DNA from: Orenia marismortui DSM 5156 | GTDB lineage: Bacteria; Bacillota; Halanaerobiia; Halobacteroidales; Halobacteroidaceae | Direction of reading: 5' to 3' | DNA length: 64,000 bases | Assembly (NCBI RefSeq): GCF_000379025.1 | Contig: NZ_KB900618.1 | Location: 114,640-178,639, forward strand | Part shown: positions 42,765-52,110 of the stretch, piece by piece | Numbering within the stretch: the first letter of the stretch is position 1 | Layout: the number at the start of each line of letters is the position of its first letter | Notes under the pieces: generated by a model | Databases searched by the model: none | What the model was told of the DNA's origin: nothing | Seen by the model: the letters and a program-made list of their open reading frames with translations, nothing else | Made by a program: the position numbers and the translations under genes

Positions 42765-43964
42765 ATGAGTAGTAGAGAAGGAAAATATGAATTTGAAACA
42801 GTTGCATTACATGGAGGCTATAGTCCAAAACAGGACAGTCAAAGTTCAAGGGCAGTACCAATCTATCAGAGTACATCTTTTGTATTTAATGATGCAGAAC
42901 ATGCAGCCAAATTATTTGCTTTAGAGGAAGCAGGAAATATCTATACTAGAATTGGTAATCCTACTCATGATGTATTTGAGAAGAGAGTAGCAGAATTAGA
43001 AGGAGCAGAAGCAGGGTTGGTTACCTCTTCAGGAATGTCTGCAATTCATTTAACAGCTATCACTCTAGCTGAAGGTGGTGGAGAAATAGTAGCTTCCAAA
43101 TATTTATATGGAGGTACTTATCATTTATTTGCAGAAACTTTACCTAAATATGGTATTGAAACTAATTTTGTTGATCCACATGATTTTGATGCTTGGGAAG
43201 AAGCAATTAATGAAGATACTAAATTCTTATATTTAGAAAGCCCAGGAAATCCAACCTTAGATATAGTTGATATTGAGAAGGTAGCTAAGATAGCACATCA
43301 GCATGGCTTAAAATTGGTGGTTGATAATACTTTCTGTACCCCATATTTATCCCAACCGATTAAATTTGGCGCTGATATAGTAGTTCATTCAGCTACTAAA
43401 TATATTGGAGGGCATGGAAGTTCAATTGGTGGAATTATCCTAGGACCTGCTGATTTTCTTTTAAAAGCAAGAACTGAAGGATATCGTGATATTGGTCCAG
43501 CAGCTAGTCCTTTTAATACTTGGTTATTTATTCAAGGATTAGAGAGTTTAGCACTAAGAATGGATAGGCATTCTGAAAATGCTTTAAAAGTAGCTCAGTG
43601 GTTAGAAGAACATCCACAGGTAGAATGGGTTAGATATCCTGGTTTAAAAAGTCATCCCCAACATGATCTTGCTAAAAAACAACAAAGAGCTTTTGGTGGA
43701 ATGTTATGCTTTGGAATTAAAGGTGGTATCAAAGCAGGCAAAAAATTAATTAACAATGTAGAATTATGTTCATTATTAGCTAATGTAGGAGATGCTAGAA
43801 CCTTAATTATTCATCCAGCATCTACAACTCATGAGCAGTTATCAGCTCAAGAACAATCAGAAGCAGGAATTACTGATAATTTAATTAGATTGTCTGTTGG
43901 TATTGAAAATATTGATGATATCATTGCCGATCTTGAACAAGCTTTTAATAAGGTTAATTCTTAA
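42765..43964 (+). CDS. metY: O-acetylhomoserine sulfhydrylase-type PLP enzyme (MetY)
   Basis: Cys/Met-metabolism PLP enzyme of 399 residues, slightly shorter than usual MetY. The PLP lysine is K212 in HSATKYIGGHGSSIGG, the MetY-type signature; VGDARTLIIHPASTTHEQLS near the end is also typical. The likely reaction is sulfide plus O-acetylhomoserine to homocysteine. The S-box upstream supports a methionine-synthesis role. Methionine gamma-lyase is the main alternative within this family. ATG follows GGAGG. Confidence 0.88.
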   Translation: MSSREGKYEFETVALHGGYSPKQDSQSSRAVPIYQSTSFVFNDAEHAAKLFALEEAGNIYTRIGNPTHDVFEKRVAELEGAEAGLVTSSGMSAIHLTAITLAEGGGEIVASKYLYGGTYHLFAETLPKYGIETNFVDPHDFDAWEEAINEDTKFLYLESPGNPTLDIVDIEKVAKIAHQHGLKLVVDNTFCTPYLSQPIKFGADIVVHSATKYIGGHGSSIGGIILGPADFLLKARTEGYRDIGPAASPFNTWLFIQGLESLALRMDRHSENALKVAQWLEEHPQVEWVRYPGLKSHPQHDLAKKQQRAFGGMLCFGIKGGIKAGKKLINNVELCSLLANVGDARTLIIHPASTTHEQLSAQEQSEAGITDNLIRLSVGIENIDDIIADLEQAFNKVNS

Positions 43965-44007
43965 TTTTAAAGGTGTTTGAATAGCGGATCAAATAAACTT
44001 ATAAGTG

Positions 44008-44042
44008 ATAAAACCTAGAGAATTTTCTCTAGGTTTTATATT
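44008..44042. terminator. Intrinsic terminator
   Basis: AAAACCTAGAGAA and TTCTCTAGGTTTT around a short loop, after metY. Confidence 0.88.
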
Positions 44043-44271
44043 TGTAGTATCAAAAATAGCAAAAATTTAAATTATAATAGTTAAGTGATTGTAGAAAATA
44101 TCAGAGTATTACTTTAGAAGATAGAGTAGGAATTTAATCTTTTTTATTGAATTAAGATAATATCTCATATAACTTAATTTTTCTAATATATGATATACAG
44201 CTTTAGATAAGATGTAATATACTTCCTATTCCTATAAATAATTATATTACTTAAATAAAGGAGGATTTATT

Positions 44272-44601
44272 TTGAAACAGAGAGTTAAGAAATTATTGAG
44301 AACAGGATTTATCTTCATAGTATTAACACTAATTGGATTGATGTTTATCTCTATTATTAAAAATGAAACTCTAACCTTACAATGGATAAGTGATATACTC
44401 TTTTCTGAATTCCTAGTCTTACTTGCCTTATCGAGTTTTTTAATTATCAAGGAAGAGTTTTTATCTAAAATAAAAGAAGCTAATAATGATAAAGGTAATG
44501 ATAGGAATAAAGACAATATTTCTAAACTAAATAGTGGTATTGAGTTACTGATTATTGCTTTGCCTATATTACTAAGTAGTATAATTATTGCATTCTTATA
44601 A
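44272..44601 (+). CDS. Small membrane protein
   Basis: Unrecognised protein of 109 residues with three hydrophobic helices (about 10-30, 40-62, 88-108) and a charged loop KIKEANNDKGNDRNKD. TTG 44272 follows AAAGGAGG. The PIG-L deacetylase gene starts 61 bp downstream and is probably cotranscribed. Confidence 0.7.
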   Translation: MKQRVKKLLRTGFIFIVLTLIGLMFISIIKNETLTLQWISDILFSEFLVLLALSSFLIIKEEFLSKIKEANNDKGNDRNKDNISKLNSGIELLIIALPILLSSIIIAFL

Positions 44602-44662
44602 TTTTAGCTTCGATATTAGTATTATTTTATCTCCAGAAGTATCTATTACTGAGGTGAAGACC

Positions 44663-45907
44663 ATGAAAAGAGATCTGATATTTTTACTTTTATTGTTTAT
44701 GATAATAATTAATAGCCCAATAATTCTAGCTCAGAAAGTACTAGTTGTAGCCCCCCATCCTGATGATGAAGTTCTAGGGGTTGGAGGTAGTATTTATGAG
44801 CATTTAGCTTTAGAAGATCAAGTTAAAGTTATTATAATGACCAATGGAGATGGTTATTTACTTGCAGAGAAGCTATTTCATAGAAGCTTGTTTAGTAGCA
44901 GTGATGATTTAATTAAATTTGGTAATACTAGAAGAGAAGAAAGTATCAAAGCTTTAAAAGTTATGGGATTAGCTAAAACAGATATAGTCTTTCTTAATTT
45001 TCCAGATGGATATTTGAAAGATATTCTATTTCATACTATAAGGGATCCTTATTTTGTAGTAAAATTGAAAACCTCGCACTCACCATACTCAGGTTTTAAA
45101 GTTGATTATAGTCAACATGAATTAATATCAAGATTGGAAAGAATAATTAAGACTTATGATCCAGATCTTATTTATACACCCCATCTTGAGGATAGACATT
45201 CAGACCATTGGGTTACTTCTCTTGTAATAGATCTAATATTAAGCAAGAATAAATTAAATATTCCTCAATATCAGTATTTAGTTCATTGGCCTAATTACCC
45301 TCAAAAACTTAAATTGGATAAGAACTTACAATTAATAGAACCTTCTGAATTAAGGGATAAATACAATTGGGTTAGCAGATCTCTAACAGATAGAGTAATT
45401 ACTTTAAAAGAATTAGCCCTAAATGAATTTAAGACTCAAAGGCTAATCTCCAGATTCTTAGATAGTTTTCTAAGAAAGAATGAAATTTTTGCAATTAACC
45501 CTACAAGATATATAGTTCAAAATCCTAACTTAAGACACTTTAAAGAGATAATATTAAAAGATATAAAAACACTTGAGAAAAAGAACTTAGAAAAAGCTAG
45601 AACTAAGATTAAAGAATTATCATTATATAATACAAAGGATAAATTATATGTAAAGATTAAAACTACTTCTCTAAGAAATAATAAGATAGTATTTTATCTA
45701 TTAACTCCACAACAGAATAATTTAATCCATAAATTTTCTTATAATTCAAATAATAATCAGTGGGAGCAGTTGAATGATAATCTCTATCTTAAGATTAATA
45801 AAGAGCAGTTTAATTATAGAGAGAATATAATTGTTTCTGCTTTTTCATATGGCCAAAGAAAGATCTTAGATAGAACGGGATGGTATAATATAGAGTTATT
45901 GAACTAA
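44663..45907 (+). CDS. Exported PIG-L (LmbE) family deacetylase
   Basis: Zinc-dependent N-deacetylase of 414 residues with a signal peptide (1-24, ending ILAQ), so it acts outside the cytoplasmic membrane. The metal motif is APHPDDEVLG, with the third ligand likely in HLEDRHSDHW. The LmbE domain covers about 25-270; the C-terminal 130 residues form a beta-rich region of unknown role. The substrate may be an N-acetylglucosamine glycan. ATG 44663 is supported by GAGGTGA; the upstream extension lacks a site. Confidence 0.88.
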   Translation: MKRDLIFLLLLFMIIINSPIILAQKVLVVAPHPDDEVLGVGGSIYEHLALEDQVKVIIMTNGDGYLLAEKLFHRSLFSSSDDLIKFGNTRREESIKALKVMGLAKTDIVFLNFPDGYLKDILFHTIRDPYFVVKLKTSHSPYSGFKVDYSQHELISRLERIIKTYDPDLIYTPHLEDRHSDHWVTSLVIDLILSKNKLNIPQYQYLVHWPNYPQKLKLDKNLQLIEPSELRDKYNWVSRSLTDRVITLKELALNEFKTQRLISRFLDSFLRKNEIFAINPTRYIVQNPNLRHFKEIILKDIKTLEKKNLEKARTKIKELSLYNTKDKLYVKIKTTSLRNNKIVFYLLTPQQNNLIHKFSYNSNNNQWEQLNDNLYLKINKEQFNYRENIIVSAFSYGQRKILDRTGWYNIELLN

Positions 45908-46010
45908 TATCCTCATAATAAAGGACTTAGATCAAAACTTAAGAAATAAATAGTATAATTCTAAACTCTCAGAAATATAAAAGATATTATTTTAGAAAGG
46001 AAGATCAGAA

Positions 46011-47057
46011 TTGTATCCATTAAAATTTGCACCGCTTTATAAAGAAAAAATTTGGGGAGGAAGGCGTTTAGAAACAAAACTTAATAAAGAATTACCAGAA
46101 GGAAAGATAGGTGAGAGTTGGGAGATAGCTGCCCACGAAAAAGGAAGTAGTAAAATTATAAATGGAAGATTAGCAGGCAAGACATTAATTGAAGCTATTC
46201 AAGAAGAAAAGGAAAAAATTCTAGGCAATACTGCTAAAAACGAATACTATAATAAATTTCCTTTACTTATTAAAATCTTAGATGCTAATGATAAATTATC
46301 AGTTCAAGTTCATCCTGACGATAATTATGCTAATAAGCATGAAAATGGAGAATTAGGTAAGACAGAGATGTGGTATATTATTGATTCCCAAGAAGATGCT
46401 CAACTAGTATATGGAGTCAAAGCAGATATCGATAAAGAAGAATTTGCTAACTCTATTAAAGATGGTAGATTAGATGAGAATCTTATCAAAATTAAGGTTG
46501 AAAGAGGAGATGTCATATTTATTCCTTCAGGAACTGTACATACTATTGAAGGAGGAATCTTACTTGCTGAGATTCAACAGAACTCTGATACCACTTATCG
46601 GGTCTATGATTGGAATAGAGTAGGTAAAGATGGTAAGGAACGTGATTTACATATAGATAAAGCTTTGGATGTGATTTCTTTTGGAGAAGAAGCTAAGAAG
46701 AAGGTTCAAGGCTTAGAAATTAAAAAGGAAGGTTACGTAAGAAAGATCTTGGTAGCATGCCCTTATTTTATTACAGAAACACTAGATATAGAAGAAGTAT
46801 ATGTAGATAAAACTAATGGAAGCCGTTTTTATATATTAATGGCTTTAGAAGGAGTAGCTAAAATATCTTATAAAAGTGGATCTATAAACTTAAGTACAGG
46901 GGAAACAACTTTATTACCAGCAGCTTTGGGAAGATATAAGATTGAAGGTAACTGTAAATTGATTAGATCTTACATTAAAGAACCGATCAAATTAAAGGAA
47001 GAATTAGAGGCAGAAGGCTATAGTTTAGATGATATCGCTAAAATAGAAGGTCTATAA
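46011..47057 (+). CDS. manA: Mannose-6-phosphate isomerase, class I
   Basis: Zinc enzyme interconverting mannose 6-phosphate and fructose 6-phosphate; 348 residues, the Bacillus-like short form. The cupin metal ligands are in VQVHPDDNYA, the glutamate in GKTEMWYI, and the histidine in PSGTVHTIEGG. NSDTTYRVYDWNR is a family signature. TTG 46011 is preceded by AAAGGAAG. No mannose transport genes adjoin, so a biosynthetic role (GDP-mannose, glycans) is possible. Confidence 0.93.
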   Translation: MYPLKFAPLYKEKIWGGRRLETKLNKELPEGKIGESWEIAAHEKGSSKIINGRLAGKTLIEAIQEEKEKILGNTAKNEYYNKFPLLIKILDANDKLSVQVHPDDNYANKHENGELGKTEMWYIIDSQEDAQLVYGVKADIDKEEFANSIKDGRLDENLIKIKVERGDVIFIPSGTVHTIEGGILLAEIQQNSDTTYRVYDWNRVGKDGKERDLHIDKALDVISFGEEAKKKVQGLEIKKEGYVRKILVACPYFITETLDIEEVYVDKTNGSRFYILMALEGVAKISYKSGSINLSTGETTLLPAALGRYKIEGNCKLIRSYIKEPIKLKEELEAEGYSLDDIAKIEGL

Positions 47058-47092
47058 GGTCTAAGTAGTGCTTTTCAATAGTATTTTTAAGT

Positions 47093-47121
47093 TTGTATTA
47101 TAAACTGACATATGTTATAAT
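47093..47121 (+). promoter_or_regulatory. Promoter of the S14 gene
   Basis: TTGTAT (47093-47098), 17 bp, TATAAT (47116-47121). Confidence 0.6.
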
Positions 47122-47269
47122 TGATTGGTGTTTAATAAAAACACAAGTGGTTATAGTATAAGTATAACAGAAGCAGAAAAAGTTTAACTTATCAAACTTT
47201 AACTTATATGTCATTATAGAGTCTTAGAAAGAAGTAAGAATGAAAATCCACTTGAAAAGGAGGGATAAA

Positions 47270-47455
47270 ATGGCTCGTAAATCAAAAGTAGAAAAAGCTA
47301 ATAGAGATCCAAAATTTTCTAGTCGTCAAGAACATCGTTGTAGACGTTGTGGACGTCCTCACGGTGTTATTCGTAAATTTGAATTATGTAGACTTTGTTT
47401 TAGAGAATTAGCACATGAAGGAAAATTACCAGGAGTTAAAAAGTCTAGCTGGTAA
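47270..47455 (+). CDS. rpsN: 30S ribosomal protein S14, type Z
   Basis: 61-residue zinc-binding form of S14 with C24-x2-C27 and C40-x2-C43, ending LPGVKKSSW. It assembles into the head of the 30S subunit. ATG 47270 is fixed by AAAAGGAGGG. It stands alone, away from the other ribosomal genes normally flanking it (L5 and S8), with its own promoter and terminator; it could be a second copy or a relocated single copy. Confidence 0.95.
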   Translation: MARKSKVEKANRDPKFSSRQEHRCRRCGRPHGVIRKFELCRLCFRELAHEGKLPGVKKSSW

Positions 47456-47463
47456 ATTATAAT

Positions 47464-47492
47464 AGACCTCCTAATCTTGGGAGGTCTTATTT
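47464..47492 (+). terminator. Intrinsic terminator after S14
   Basis: AGACCTCC and GGAGGTCT stem, then a T-rich run. Confidence 0.85.
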
Positions 47493-47532
47493 GTTTAAGT
47501 AAAATATTGTCTTGGGAGGTAATTGGAAGAAG

Positions 47533-48918
47533 ATGAGTAGTAGAGATAGTAAGAAACCTAGTTTAGCGTTAGCACTAGGGTTGATTATAATTAGTGTTAT
47601 AATATTGAGTATAGGAATTCTAAAATTAGGGGTTTATCCTCATATCCCTTTATTGTTCTGTGCAACTATAGCTTCTTTAGCAGCTTTTAAGTTGAATTAT
47701 AGTTGGCGTGATATACAGGATAGTATTATTAAAGGTATAAATATTGGGTTACCATCTATCTTGATCTTAATGACTGTAGGTACTGTAATTGGAACCTGGA
47801 TTTTGAGTGGAACAGTACAAACTATGATTTATTATGGTTTACATTTATTATCCCCCAATATATTTTTAGTAGCGACAGTTTTAATTTGTGCTATTGTTTC
47901 TTTGGCTACTGGTAGTTCTTGGACAACTGTAGGAACTATAGGAGTTGCTTTAATAGGGATAGCTCAAGGGCTTAATATTCCTTTAGCAATAACTGCAGGA
48001 GCAATTGTCTCTGGTTCTTTTTTTGGTGATAAGATGTCACCTTTATCTGATACAACTAATCTAGCACCTGCTGTAGCAGGAAGTAAACTATTTGAACATA
48101 TAAAACATATGTTTTACACTGTTACACCGAGTTTAATCTTATCATTAATACTATATGGAATTATCGGCTTTCAATATAGTGGATCAGAGTTAGATAGTAG
48201 TAAGATTGATTTAATTTTAAATAGCTTAGGCCAAGAATTTTATATTAGTCCTATATTGCTGATACCACCTGTTTTAGTTATTATTTTAGCTATGAAGAAG
48301 TTCCCTGCTTTACCTACTTTGATTGCAGCTTCCTTATTAGGAGGAATATTTGCTATGATTTTTCAAGGAGCTGGTCTGAAGGATGTAATCAATGCTATGC
48401 ATCTTGGATATCAAAGTAGTACAGGAGTAGAATTCATTGACAAATTATTAACTCGAGGTGGGTTGAACAAAATGTTAGGTTCTGCCTCTTTAATTATAAT
48501 TGCATTAGCCTTTGGAGGGATACTAGATAAGACTAAAGTTCTAAAAGTAATTTTAAATAAGCTTTCTACTGCTACTAAAAGTCAAGGTGGGCTTGTTTTG
48601 ACTACAGTTTTAACTTGTTTAGGAGTTAATGTTTTGCTAGCAGATCAATATTTATCAATTGTATTACCAGGAAAGATGTACTCGACTGCTTATAAAAAAT
48701 TAAAATTACATCCTAAAAACTTATCAAGGGTATTAGAGGATTCAGGAACTTTATTTAATGCTATAGTACCTTGGGGATTAAGCGGATCTTTTATTTATGC
48801 TACTTTAGGAGTTTCTGCTGTTGATTACTTTATCTTTTCATTCTTGTGCTTGATTACTCCAATTGTATCAATCATTTATGCTTTTGCCGATATTACTATG
48901 GAGAAAATAGAAGAATAG
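47533..48918 (+). CDS. nhaC: Na+/H+ antiporter NhaC
   Basis: Integral membrane antiporter of 461 residues, about 11-12 helices, that expels sodium in exchange for protons. NhaC hallmarks: SLATGSSWTTVGTIGVA and GSFFGDKMSPLSDTTNLAPA. ATG 47533 is used; GGGAGG at 47515-47519 is somewhat far, and TTG 47512 is an alternative without a site. It fits the saline lifestyle. It is distinct from the LysW-like relative at 7983. Confidence 0.9.
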   Translation: MSSRDSKKPSLALALGLIIISVIILSIGILKLGVYPHIPLLFCATIASLAAFKLNYSWRDIQDSIIKGINIGLPSILILMTVGTVIGTWILSGTVQTMIYYGLHLLSPNIFLVATVLICAIVSLATGSSWTTVGTIGVALIGIAQGLNIPLAITAGAIVSGSFFGDKMSPLSDTTNLAPAVAGSKLFEHIKHMFYTVTPSLILSLILYGIIGFQYSGSELDSSKIDLILNSLGQEFYISPILLIPPVLVIILAMKKFPALPTLIAASLLGGIFAMIFQGAGLKDVINAMHLGYQSSTGVEFIDKLLTRGGLNKMLGSASLIIIALAFGGILDKTKVLKVILNKLSTATKSQGGLVLTTVLTCLGVNVLLADQYLSIVLPGKMYSTAYKKLKLHPKNLSRVLEDSGTLFNAIVPWGLSGSFIYATLGVSAVDYFIFSFLCLITPIVSIIYAFADITMEKIEE

Positions 48919-48928
48919 AGATCAAATT

Positions 48929-48957
48929 GAAGGGTGTCTTATAAGATACCCTTTTTA
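48929..48957. terminator. Bidirectional terminator between convergent genes
   Basis: AAGGGTGTCTTA and TAAGATACCCTT stem with T-run. Confidence 0.88.
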
Positions 48958-50508
48958 TTTTGCGATTTTTTTGAAATCATCAATTACTATTCCATTAGTC
49001 CAAAGTAAAAAAGCAAAATAAAAGACACTACTAAATATAATTGCTAGAATCAAGCTAAGAGTATTATTAGCAGACATGTAATTAATAACTTTATAAAGTT
49101 GTGGTAAGATCATAACTACTAAAATTCCTGCTAAGATCGGTTTAATAAATAAATGATTGATAGGCAGATTTAACTTCACTTGTTTAGAAATAGATCTGAA
49201 GTTTAGTAAGGTCATGATAATATATCTGATTGCAATTGAACAAGGAATAATCTCAAAAGCCAAACTATGAGGTAAATAAATTACTGAATATATCAATAAT
49301 AACTCTGCCATTAAGGAAATAATAGAGTTTCTAACTACTAGATTAGGTGCTCCTAAGCCTTGCAGTATACCACCAGAAATTTGAGATAAATATAAACAGA
49401 TTGCTGGAAGTGCTAATATTCTTAAAATATCTCCAGCTTGAGGATAATTAAATAATAGATTACAAATTTCTTCAGGTACTATAAACAGAATAATATTTGC
49501 TAAAAAACCAAAGTAAAAAGTCAATCTAATGGCTTCTTGGGACCGTTTTCTAATAGCATTATTGTTATTTTGAGCTACAGATTCTGAAATTGCTGGAATT
49601 AAATTTGAGTTAAGAGCAATTGTGATAATAGTAGGTAAGTAAATTAGTTGTAATACCATCCCTGATAATTGACCATATAAGGAAGTTGCTTGGGATATGC
49701 TATAACCAACCTCTTGTAATTTGCCTGGTATAGTTATTGCCTCAACTGTATACATTAAAGAAGCAACTATTCTACCAATAGTAATAGGAATGCCAAACTT
49801 AATTAACTTTTTAAGGATACTAAAGGTGGAATCAGATGTAGTACTATCTTTAAAGCTTCGTAACTGTGGTAAATAATAAACAAAAATAACTGACAAAGTT
49901 AAAAAACCTACTAATTCACCAGCTGATGTACCAATAGCTGGAGCCAATGTTTGATAGTTTAATGAAGCCTCTATTAATTTAGCAAGTAATAATAATGTTA
50001 TTATCATTCTTGCTACTTGTTCAAAGATTTGAGAGATAGCCGTAGGAGTCATAATTCTTAAACCCTGAAAGAATCCTCGAAATATAGAAGATAAACTAAC
50101 AAATAATAGAGCTGGTGTGATAGATAATAAAATATAGTAGGTTCTATTATCATTTAATAGTTTTTGAGCAATAAAATCAGCCTTAACAGCAAATAAAGCT
50201 ACTATAATTAAAGTACTTAAAATTACTATTAACATAGAGATTTTAAAGATTTTTAAAGCATTGCGATATCTTTCTTTAGCAACTTCTTCTGATACAAACT
50301 TAGAGACTGCTACTGGCAAGCCCATAGTAGTTATAATAGAAAAGGTAATAAAAATAGGAAATACCATCTGAAATAAACCTAGACCTTCATCACCAATTAT
50401 TCTAACTAATATAATTCTTAAAATAAAGCCAAGCACTCTATTAAAAAGGCCCGCTAACATTAAGATAAAGGCACCTTTTATTAATGATTGATGTTTGATC
50501 TTAATCAC
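48955..50508 (-). CDS. spoVB: SpoVB/MurJ-like polysaccharide flippase
   Basis: MOP-superfamily membrane protein of 517 residues with about 14 helices, similar to stage V sporulation protein B, the lipid-linked precursor flippase needed for spore cortex peptidoglycan. Family patterns: KGAFILMLAGLFNRVLGFILR, split here, and GEGLGLFQMVFPIF-like DEGLGLFQMVFPIF. GTG 50508 overlaps the ribosome-binding site AAAGGAGTGA; the spacing suggests ATC 50499, which sits exactly where ATG lies in sister genes with the same leader. Confidence 0.9.
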   Translation of the reverse strand: MIKIKHQSLIKGAFILMLAGLFNRVLGFILRIILVRIIGDEGLGLFQMVFPIFITFSIITTMGLPVAVSKFVSEEVAKERYRNALKIFKISMLIVILSTLIIVALFAVKADFIAQKLLNDNRTYYILLSITPALLFVSLSSIFRGFFQGLRIMTPTAISQIFEQVARMIITLLLLAKLIEASLNYQTLAPAIGTSAGELVGFLTLSVIFVYYLPQLRSFKDSTTSDSTFSILKKLIKFGIPITIGRIVASLMYTVEAITIPGKLQEVGYSISQATSLYGQLSGMVLQLIYLPTIITIALNSNLIPAISESVAQNNNNAIRKRSQEAIRLTFYFGFLANIILFIVPEEICNLLFNYPQAGDILRILALPAICLYLSQISGGILQGLGAPNLVVRNSIISLMAELLLIYSVIYLPHSLAFEIIPCSIAIRYIIMTLLNFRSISKQVKLNLPINHLFIKPILAGILVVMILPQLYKVINYMSANNTLSLILAIIFSSVFYFAFLLWTNGIVIDDFKKIAK

Positions 50509-50632
50509 TCCTTTCAGCCATTAATATAGTTTATTAAGGATGTGATTGTATTTATTACTGAATAAAGAATTATAATAAATTTGCATATTAAAAAGAAAGA
50601 AGATAGACTATTTATATAGAAGGGGGCATTTT

Positions 50633-50763
50633 ATGAAAAATAGAATAGTAATTATAACATTAATTTTAGTACTAAGTTCTACTTTTGTGGCATCTAACTC
50701 TTGGGCTAAAGAAGATTCATCCTTCGAAAATAAAATTAAAGCCGATTCACCTTTTTATTTTTT
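50633..50763 (+). pseudogene. Exported DUF5667-like protein truncated by IS30
   Basis: A signal peptide (MKNRIVIITLILVLSSTFV and on to SWAKE) is followed by ENKIKADSPFYF, the typical opening of DUF5667-like exported proteins, then the frame runs into the IS30 element. Only about 44 residues of the gene remain. Past the element a ten-codon run ENNIKQIFDK with stop (51971-52003) could be its tail, followed by a terminator at 52015-52040. The middle of the gene is absent, so DNA was lost. Confidence 0.6.
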
Positions 50764-51971
50764 GCTTCATTGTAAAATCAAATTGAACAAAATAAAAATA
50801 GCCATAGGGCACCAAACTGTAATATAATTAAATCACCACAAAGTAACCAATTACAGGAGGGTGCACACTATGACTTACTTAAATGATACACCAAAATCCC
50901 GAAAAAATAAACACTTAAATGCTTATGAACGTGGTCAAATTGCATTATTACATTCCGAAGGAATGAATCCAAATGCTATTGCAAAACGTTTAGGTAGAGC
51001 TTCTAATACGATTAGAAACGAGCTAAAACGTGGTACAGTTTCTCAAATTAAAGCTAATAAAAAGGTTATGGCTTATTATCCTGACACTGGTCAAAGAGTT
51101 TATGAATCTAATCGCAAAAATTGTGGTCCTAAGTTTAAGCTTTTACAATGTGAATACTTTATTGACTATGTTGTGGAACAATTCTACCAAAAAGGACATT
51201 CTCTTGATGCTATATGTGGTGCAGCAAAACTTCATAATAAATTTTCAAAGTCAGAAATGGTGTCTACTAAGACGCTGTATAACTATGTTAACGCTGGATT
51301 ATTGACAATCAAAAACATTGATTTACCCTTAAAGCTTAAACGCTCTTCAAAAACAAATCGTACTAAAAATAATAAAAAGAAGCTTGGTACAAGTATAGAT
51401 CAACGCCCTGAAAGTATTAATAATCGTAGTGAGTTTGGTCACTGGGAAATTGACACTATGATAGGCAAAAAGACTAAAAATGAATCAGTTTTACTTACTA
51501 TGACAGAACGTATGACTCGTAAAGAAATTATTCGTAAAATCCCTGCCAAGACTGCTCAAGCAGTTCAAGATGCTATTTTAAAGCTCGTTAATGAAGCAGG
51601 AGATTGTTTTCCAAAAGTATTTAAAAGCTTCACTTGTGATAATGGCTCTGAGTTTGCTCAAATGTCATTTTTAGAGCAAATTAGTGATACTAAAGTATAC
51701 TTTGCACATCCATATTCATCATGGGAAAGAGGAACTAATGAGCGTCATAATGGTCTTATAAGACGCTTTATCCCTAAAGGTAATAGTCTAAACCAATTCT
51801 CTATTGAATCTATTGCTAGAGTCCAAAACTGGTGCAATACTTTACCAAGAAAAATCTTAGATTACCTAACCCCTGATGAAATATTTGAAGATAAATTAAA
51901 ACAAATTCTTTATGACTAAATAACCAAATTATTACAGTTTGAAAATGTTCAATTTATTATTGCAATTTAAG
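50764..51971 (+). mobile_element. IS30-family insertion sequence type 2, copy B
   Basis: 1208 bp, same ends as copy A (32475-33682). It has no target duplication: the flanks differ. The right half is identical to copy A, while the left half differs at about 40 positions, which suggests recombination between copies instead of simple transposition. Confidence 0.92.
50870..51919 (+). CDS. IS30-family transposase, type 2, copy B
   Basis: 349 residues, intact DDE triad (D195, D257, E291). It differs from copy A only in the N-terminal half (for example CEYFIDYVVEQFYQKG and SSKTNRTKNN) and is identical from about residue 165 onwards. ATG 50870 follows GGAGGG. Confidence 0.95.
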   Translation: MTYLNDTPKSRKNKHLNAYERGQIALLHSEGMNPNAIAKRLGRASNTIRNELKRGTVSQIKANKKVMAYYPDTGQRVYESNRKNCGPKFKLLQCEYFIDYVVEQFYQKGHSLDAICGAAKLHNKFSKSEMVSTKTLYNYVNAGLLTIKNIDLPLKLKRSSKTNRTKNNKKKLGTSIDQRPESINNRSEFGHWEIDTMIGKKTKNESVLLTMTERMTRKEIIRKIPAKTAQAVQDAILKLVNEAGDCFPKVFKSFTCDNGSEFAQMSFLEQISDTKVYFAHPYSSWERGTNERHNGLIRRFIPKGNSLNQFSIESIARVQNWCNTLPRKILDYLTPDEIFEDKLKQILYD

Positions 51972-52014
51972 AAAATAATATAAAGCAAATTTTTGATAAA
52001 TAAAATTAATTACA

Positions 52015-52040
52015 GGCCATCTGATTGAAGATGGTCTTTA
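52015..52040 (+). terminator. Intrinsic terminator
   Basis: GGCCATCT and AGATGGTC stem followed by a T-rich run; probably the original terminator of the truncated gene. Confidence 0.7.
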
Positions 52041-52110
52041 TTATTATAAGTAACAAAAACAAATCACTACAAATATATTGGAGTATATGGACTTTTGAGG
52101 GGGAGGAGGT

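Noticed and set aside
51030-51305. Out-of-frame open stretch inside the type 2 IS30 transposase
   Set aside because: Present only in copy B because of a few substitutions; IS30 elements use a single frame and no frameshift signal is seen.
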